Source: Bacillota bacterium (GTDB taxonomy: Bacteria > Bacillota_E > JAJZYS01 > JAILZS01). Taken from it: a stretch of DNA of 5,173 nt. The position numbers and the translations under genes are program-made. The notes under the pieces were generated by a model, which was not told the origin of the DNA, did no database searches, and saw only the letters and a list, made by a program, of their open reading frames with translations. The stretch is from NCBI GenBank assembly GCA_021817625.1, contig JAKASY010000196.1:1-5173 (forward strand), read 5' to 3'. This document shows, piece after piece, positions 4,390 to 5,173 of this stretch (within the stretch, counting starts at the first letter, position 1; each line of letters starts with the position of its first letter).

Positions 4390-5173
4390 ATGGTATCAGT
4401 GCAAGTCGGGGCCCCCGCATGCGGGCTCCGCATTAGCCTTTGGGCGCAGCAGCTTGTCGTCACCCAGCAATGGGAAACCGGCGAGGTCCGCTGGACCCAG
4501 CTGCCGCCGTGGGGCCAAGCCGAAGTACCGTCGCGTCACGCCACCATCCTCACGCCCTACACGAGCCACTTGACCGAGGCCGGTTACGGTCGTGGCACTC
4601 GGAGCGTATACCGGCGAGTGGCTAAGCAGTTCCTGCAGTATCTCGACCGTGCCGGGGTGCCGGCCTTCGCAGCCGTCACCTTGGGGGATGTCAGCCGGGT
4701 TATCCCGGCGGCGGGGGCGGTCTACCAACCAACCAGCATGCGCACGGTGCTGTCGGCGTTGCGCCACTTCCTCGTCTGGGCCGGCGGGACGCACGTCGTC
4801 ACCCAGGACCTGACGTCACGTCCCCCGCAGTGGCGGCCGCAAGACGGTGGTGGTGCCCGCCCTCACCGCTGTCGAAGAGCAGCGTCTCCTCACCACCTTT
4901 GAGCGGAGGACGGCGATCGAGCGGCGGGATTATGCGATCTTCCTTTTGGCCTTGCGCCTGGGCTTGCGGGCGGGCGACATCGTCCGCCTGCAATGGACCG
5001 ACCTCGACTGGCGGCGCCAGACTCTGACCGTGGTGCAGCAAAAGACGAAGCGGCGCTTGACCACGCCCTTGCTGGCCGACGTCGGAAACGCCATCATCGA
5101 GTACCACCTGCACGGCCGTCCGCCGTCGGATTCCCCTTGGTGTTTCTCCGCAGCAGGGCCCCTTATTGGCCGC
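4390..5173 (+). pseudogene. Tyrosine recombinase/integrase, frame-disrupted and cut by the right edge
   Basis: The N-terminal part (frame of 4390, stopping at TGA 4900-4902) holds a SAM-like core-binding domain: ATILTPYTSHLTEAGYGRG, VYRRVAKQFLQYLDRAG and SMRTVLSALRHFLVWAGG. The catalytic domain continues in the +1 frame, open from 4814 to the edge. It reads VVVPALTAVEEQRLL, then ERRDYAIFLLALRLGLRAGDIVRLQWTDLDW with the box I Arg at 4967-4969, then VVQQKTKR with the catalytic Lys at 5042-5044, then TTPLLADVGNAIIEYH. The C-terminal His-X-X-Arg and Tyr would lie past the edge. One extra base, for example in the five-C run at 4822-4826, would explain the break. The ATG at 4390 is a weak start choice with no clear ribosome site; GTG 4399 is the alternative. 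The style recalls recombinases of Clostridia and Tn554- or RIT-like elements, often found in tandem sets (recalled). Confidence 0.85.
4414..4425. repeat. 12-bp perfect palindrome near the recombinase start
   Basis: CCCGCATGCGGG is self-complementary without a loop. It lies 24 bases after the proposed recombinase ATG, where the true start is unsure. It could be an operator or recombinase-binding site, or chance in GC-rich DNA. Confidence 0.25.

Noticed and set aside
4311..4463. Longer secreted protein starting upstream at 4463
   Set aside because: The extra residues would place the signal peptide internally and overlap the recombinase; GGAGGTGA points to the TTG at 4310.
1..5173. CRISPR array or retron-like RNA
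   Set aside because: No regularly spaced repeats of 23-40 bases, and no reverse transcriptase or Cas-like protein is encoded.

Overview
This is a high-GC bacterial window dominated by toxin-antitoxin (TA) modules and signs of past integration. The lineage cannot be fixed from 5 kb. A tRNA remnant with an encoded CCA and U73, strong GGAGG-type ribosome sites, GTG/TTG starts and a recombinase recalling those of Clostridia suggest a high-GC Gram-positive or similar thermophile-type lineage (inference).

Layout, left to right. (1) Positions 1-450, minus strand: a VapBC-type module, a Phd/VapB-like antitoxin followed by a PIN-domain toxin cut by the window edge, with a 13-bp palindrome in front as likely operator. 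(2) 450-712: no gene, but a strong 11-bp hairpin. (3) 713-1272, minus strand: a complete yefM-yoeB module with all expected YoeB catalytic residues in register, a good promoter, and a 7-bp inverted repeat overlapping the -10. (4) 1273-1898: no recognisable gene; one imperfect direct repeat. (5) 1899-2020: the 3' end of a tRNA gene (best guess tRNA-Thr) followed by a terminator-like hairpin, the expected product of integration into a tRNA gene. (6) 2100-2603, plus strand: a hicBA module, antitoxin first. (7) 2604-3009: no recognisable gene. (8) 3016-4310, minus strand: an exported protein of unknown function with its own terminator. (9) 4390-5173, plus strand: a tyrosine recombinase that changes frame near 4814-4830 and runs off the window.

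The geometry of the tRNA fragment (3' part only, plus strand, followed by a terminator) predicts that the integrated element lies to its left, so yefM-yoeB and vapBC would be cargo near the element's distal end. HicBA, the secreted protein and the recombinase would lie outside that element or in another one. Each TA module is expected to be a self-contained, autoregulated pair: the antitoxin is translated first, the toxin start overlaps the antitoxin stop (TGATG, GTGA and ATGA respectively), and the toxins are ribonucleases (PIN RNase, ribosome-dependent mRNase, dsRBD-fold mRNase). I see no evidence of a wholly new system. The points most worth checking are the tRNA scar, the frameshifted recombinase, the clustered TA modules with their operators, and the unrecognised secreted protein.
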